Part shown: positions 6,496 to 8,211 of the stretch, one piece after another | Position numbering within the stretch: the stretch's first letter is position 1 | How the letters are laid out: every line of letters begins with the position of its first letter | From: Betaproteobacteria bacterium | GTDB taxonomy: Bacteria; Pseudomonadota; Gammaproteobacteria; Burkholderiales; SG8-39 | Direction: 5' to 3' | Assembly (NCBI GenBank): GCA_011391185.1 | Contig: JAABRB010000143.1 | Location: 1 to 8,211, forward strand | DNA: 8,211 nt | Program-made: the position numbers and the translations under genes | Notes under the pieces: model-generated | Told to the model about the DNA's origin: nothing | Database searches by the model: none | The model's input: the letters and a program-made list of their open reading frames with translations, nothing else

Positions 6496-7794
6496 ATGCG
6501 TAACGCTGACTCGAGACGCGATTTTCTCAAGCTCGCCGCGGCAGGCGCGGTCACCGCAAGCGTAGGTCCGTTTTTCCTGCGCCGGGCGTGGGCCGCCGAA
6601 CCGATCAGGATCGGCCACGTGAACACGTTCAGCGGGCCGCTCGCCTCGCTCGGCGAGCAGGGTCGCTGGGGGTTGACCGTGGCCGTTGACCGGATCAACA
6701 AGGCCGGAGGCATCAACGGCCGTCGCATCGAGGTCATCGAGCGCGACGACGCGTTCAAGCCGGCGCAGGCCGTCCGCGAGACGGAAGAACTCATTCTTCG
6801 CGGCAAGATCGACGCGCTCACGGGCACGTCCTCGAGCGGCATCTGTGTCCAGCTGAGTCCGCTCGTCGACCGCTACGAGACGCTGTACGTGCTCGGGACC
6901 GGATGCGAGACGACGACGCTCACCGGCGACACTGCCACCGAGTGCCCACGCCATACGTTCCGGCCCTACAACTCCACCAAGAGCCAGGCGATCGCCATGG
7001 CACCCTGGGCGATCCAGAACGGCATCAAGACCGCCACGGCGATCTACATGGACTTCGCCTGGGGACAGTCGGTGTCGAACGATTTTCGCGATGAGTTCGT
7101 CCGGTTGGGCGGCAAGTGGATGGATCCGGTGCCGTGCCCGCTCAATACAGCCGATTACCTGCCCTACGTCAATCGCCTGGCGAAAGACTCCGATGCGATC
7201 GTCGTAGGCATGTCGGGCGGCGCAGCCATCAAGACGATGCTCGCGGTCGCAAACACCGGCGTGAACAAGCGCTCCAAGATCATCGGCCCCGCTTCGGTAT
7301 GCGACGTCAATACGCTCGAGCAGCAGGGCAAGAGCGCGGTCGGCGGCTTCTACCTCCACCGGTACTCGCCCGTGTTCGAGCTCGCAGGGTCTCCCTTCGA
7401 CGACGCGGACAACCAAAGCTTCCGCAAGGAATTCATGGCGCTCAGCAAGAACGTGCTGCCGAGCGGGTTCGCACAGGCCCAGTTCACCGGCATGAACGTC
7501 ATCAAGGAAGCGATGGCCGCCGTCAAGTACCAGGACAAGAAGCAGGACACGCCGCGCATGATCACGTGGCTCGAGGGCGCCGGCGGCTCGACGCCCTACG
7601 GCCCGGGCCGGCTGTTCCCGCGCAGCCGCGACAACCCGCAGGGCGAGATGTATCTGCGGTCGAGTGACCACCAGGCCTTCGTCGACTTCTACATGACCAC
7701 TGTCGACGACAATCTGCACTTCAAGATCGTGGGCGCGAAAGCCTCCCTGAAGTCGACGCTCTATCCATCGAAGTTCCAGAAGTGTGCGGCCTGA
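6496..7794 (+). CDS. Tat-exported periplasmic substrate-binding protein of a branched-chain amino acid/amide-type ABC transporter
   Basis: Binding protein of the HAAT (LivK-like, periplasmic binding fold type I) class, which delivers a ligand to a Liv-type ABC importer. Product 432 residues. The N-terminus MRNADSRRDFLKLAAAGAV carries a twin-arginine motif (S6-R7-R8-D-F-L-K12), a hydrophobic stretch, and a likely signal peptidase I site after AWA (residue 33), implying folded export by Tat. The mature start PIRIGHVNTFSGPLASLGEQ is typical of the family, as are INKAGGINGRRIEVI, TGTSSSG (109-115, probable ligand contacts) and AIYMDFAWGQS. Start choice: the ATG at 6496 has AGAGGA 6 nt upstream and begins the signal peptide; longer readings lack support. 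It lies downstream of the TetR gene and just before a LivG-like ATPase. The ligand cannot be told from sequence: amino acid, amide, urea, aromatic acid and others occur in this family. Confidence 0.92.
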   Translation: MRNADSRRDFLKLAAAGAVTASVGPFFLRRAWAAEPIRIGHVNTFSGPLASLGEQGRWGLTVAVDRINKAGGINGRRIEVIERDDAFKPAQAVRETEELILRGKIDALTGTSSSGICVQLSPLVDRYETLYVLGTGCETTTLTGDTATECPRHTFRPYNSTKSQAIAMAPWAIQNGIKTATAIYMDFAWGQSVSNDFRDEFVRLGGKWMDPVPCPLNTADYLPYVNRLAKDSDAIVVGMSGGAAIKTMLAVANTGVNKRSKIIGPASVCDVNTLEQQGKSAVGGFYLHRYSPVFELAGSPFDDADNQSFRKEFMALSKNVLPSGFAQAQFTGMNVIKEAMAAVKYQDKKQDTPRMITWLEGAGGSTPYGPGRLFPRSRDNPQGEMYLRSSDHQAFVDFYMTTVDDNLHFKIVGAKASLKSTLYPSKFQKCAA

Positions 7795-8211
7795 TCCGGG
7801 CAGCGCGCCCGGTCACGACAGAACGGCCCGGGCCGCCTCGGGGCGGCCCGGGCCCGGACGACCGTCGCAGGAATCGGAACAGCGCGCGCTGATCGTCGAG
7901 ACCCGGTCGCTGACGAAGTCCTTCGGCGCACTCCGCGCGGTCGACGCCGTCGACTTCAGCCTGCCGCATGGCGAGCTGCGCGCCATCATCGGGCCGAACG
8001 GGGCAGGAAAGAGCACGTTCTTCGCGATGCTCATGGGCCGCATCGCCCCATCGACGGGGGAGATCCGGGTGCTCGGCGTCGACACGACGCGGCGCGCGCC
8101 GCATCGGATCAGCCAGCTCGGGGTGAGTCTCGCCTTCCAGATCACGAACATCTTTCCGAACCTGACCGTGTCCGAGAACGTGCGCCTCGCCGCGCAGACC
8201 CGGGCCATGAG
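7784..8211 (+). CDS. LivG-like ABC transporter ATP-binding protein, 3' end cut by window
   Basis: N-terminal part of an ABC ATPase that would energise import with the preceding binding protein. The recognisable domain starts near 7892 (LIVETRSLTKSFGALRAVDAVDF), with the Walker A motif GPNGAGKST at 7991-8017 and the Q-loop in LAFQITNIFPNLTVSENV. The signature and Walker B motifs are beyond the window. The start is uncertain. The frame has no ATG, GTG or TTG between the end of the binding-protein gene and the domain. The nearest standard start is GTG 7784, overlapping that gene by 11 nt and adding about 35 Arg/Pro/Gly-rich residues encoded partly by a long stem-loop. A CTG at 7889 with GGAA 9 nt upstream is the other option and better fits usual LivG N-termini. 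The Liv-type family call is firm; the 5' boundary is not. Confidence 0.8.
   Translation, partial: MRPDPGSAPGHDRTARAASGRPGPGRPSQESEQRALIVETRSLTKSFGALRAVDAVDFSLPHGELRAIIGPNGAGKSTFFAMLMGRIAPSTGEIRVLGVDTTRRAPHRISQLGVSLAFQITNIFPNLTVSENVRLAAQTRAM
7825..7854. other. Perfect 13-bp G+C stem-loop between binding protein and ATPase
   Basis: Arms GGCCCGGGCCGCC (7825-7837) and GGCGGCCCGGGCC (7842-7854) pair fully around TCGG. The stem starts 30 nt after the binding-protein stop. No T-run follows, so it is not a classic intrinsic terminator. Stems at this place in ABC operons often protect the binding-protein mRNA and lower expression of the downstream transporter genes; that role here is inference. Confidence 0.75.

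Noticed and set aside
6403..7719. 438-codon minus-strand open frame opposite the binding-protein gene
   Set aside because: Same GC-rich antisense artefact; the sense strand encodes a clear signal peptide and family motifs.

Overview
The window suggests a GC-rich proteobacterium, most likely a betaproteobacterium or close relative. The reasons are heavy G/C use at third codon positions, the two-enzyme HutF/HutG ending of histidine breakdown (Pseudomonas/Burkholderia type), and a Tat-exported LivK-like binding protein. The exact taxon cannot be read from the sequence. All confident genes are on the + strand.

Region 1 (1-5554) is a histidine-utilisation (hut) cluster in the order hutU (5' end cut by the window), hutH, hutG, hutF. 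HutH deaminates histidine to urocanate. HutU hydrates urocanate to imidazolonepropionate. HutI, not in this window, would give N-formimino-L-glutamate. HutF deiminates that to N-formyl-L-glutamate plus ammonia, and HutG deformylates it to glutamate plus formate. hutH, hutG and hutF are packed as a translationally coupled unit: hutG starts 2 nt after the hutH stop, and hutF overlaps hutG by a GTGA junction. hutU is separated from hutH by 259 nt.

The hutU-hutH gap holds the most unusual sequence in the window. It contains three copies of a 45-47 bp modular element, two in one orientation and one inverted. Each copy has an ACCACCCC box, a small hairpin with a GC-TNC-GC core whose outer stem changes with pairing kept, and a CCCCTCCT/AGGAGGGG hairpin. 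A perfect 27-bp tandem duplication and a 12-bp remnant are also present.

Region 2 (5555-7794) holds a TetR-family regulator gene behind a perfect 9-6-9 palindrome that overlaps its probable promoter, followed by a Tat-exported periplasmic binding protein of the branched-chain amino acid/amide type.

Region 3 (7784/7889-8211) is the start of a LivG-like ABC ATPase, cut by the window end. A perfect 13-bp G+C stem lies between the binding protein and the ATPase domain. The ATPase has no ATG in a suitable place, so its start is uncertain. The permease genes presumably follow outside the window. Nothing seen ties this transporter to histidine; its ligand is unknown.

Apart from the repeat cluster and the regulatory palindromes, the genes belong to well-known families. 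I see no clearly new multi-gene system.
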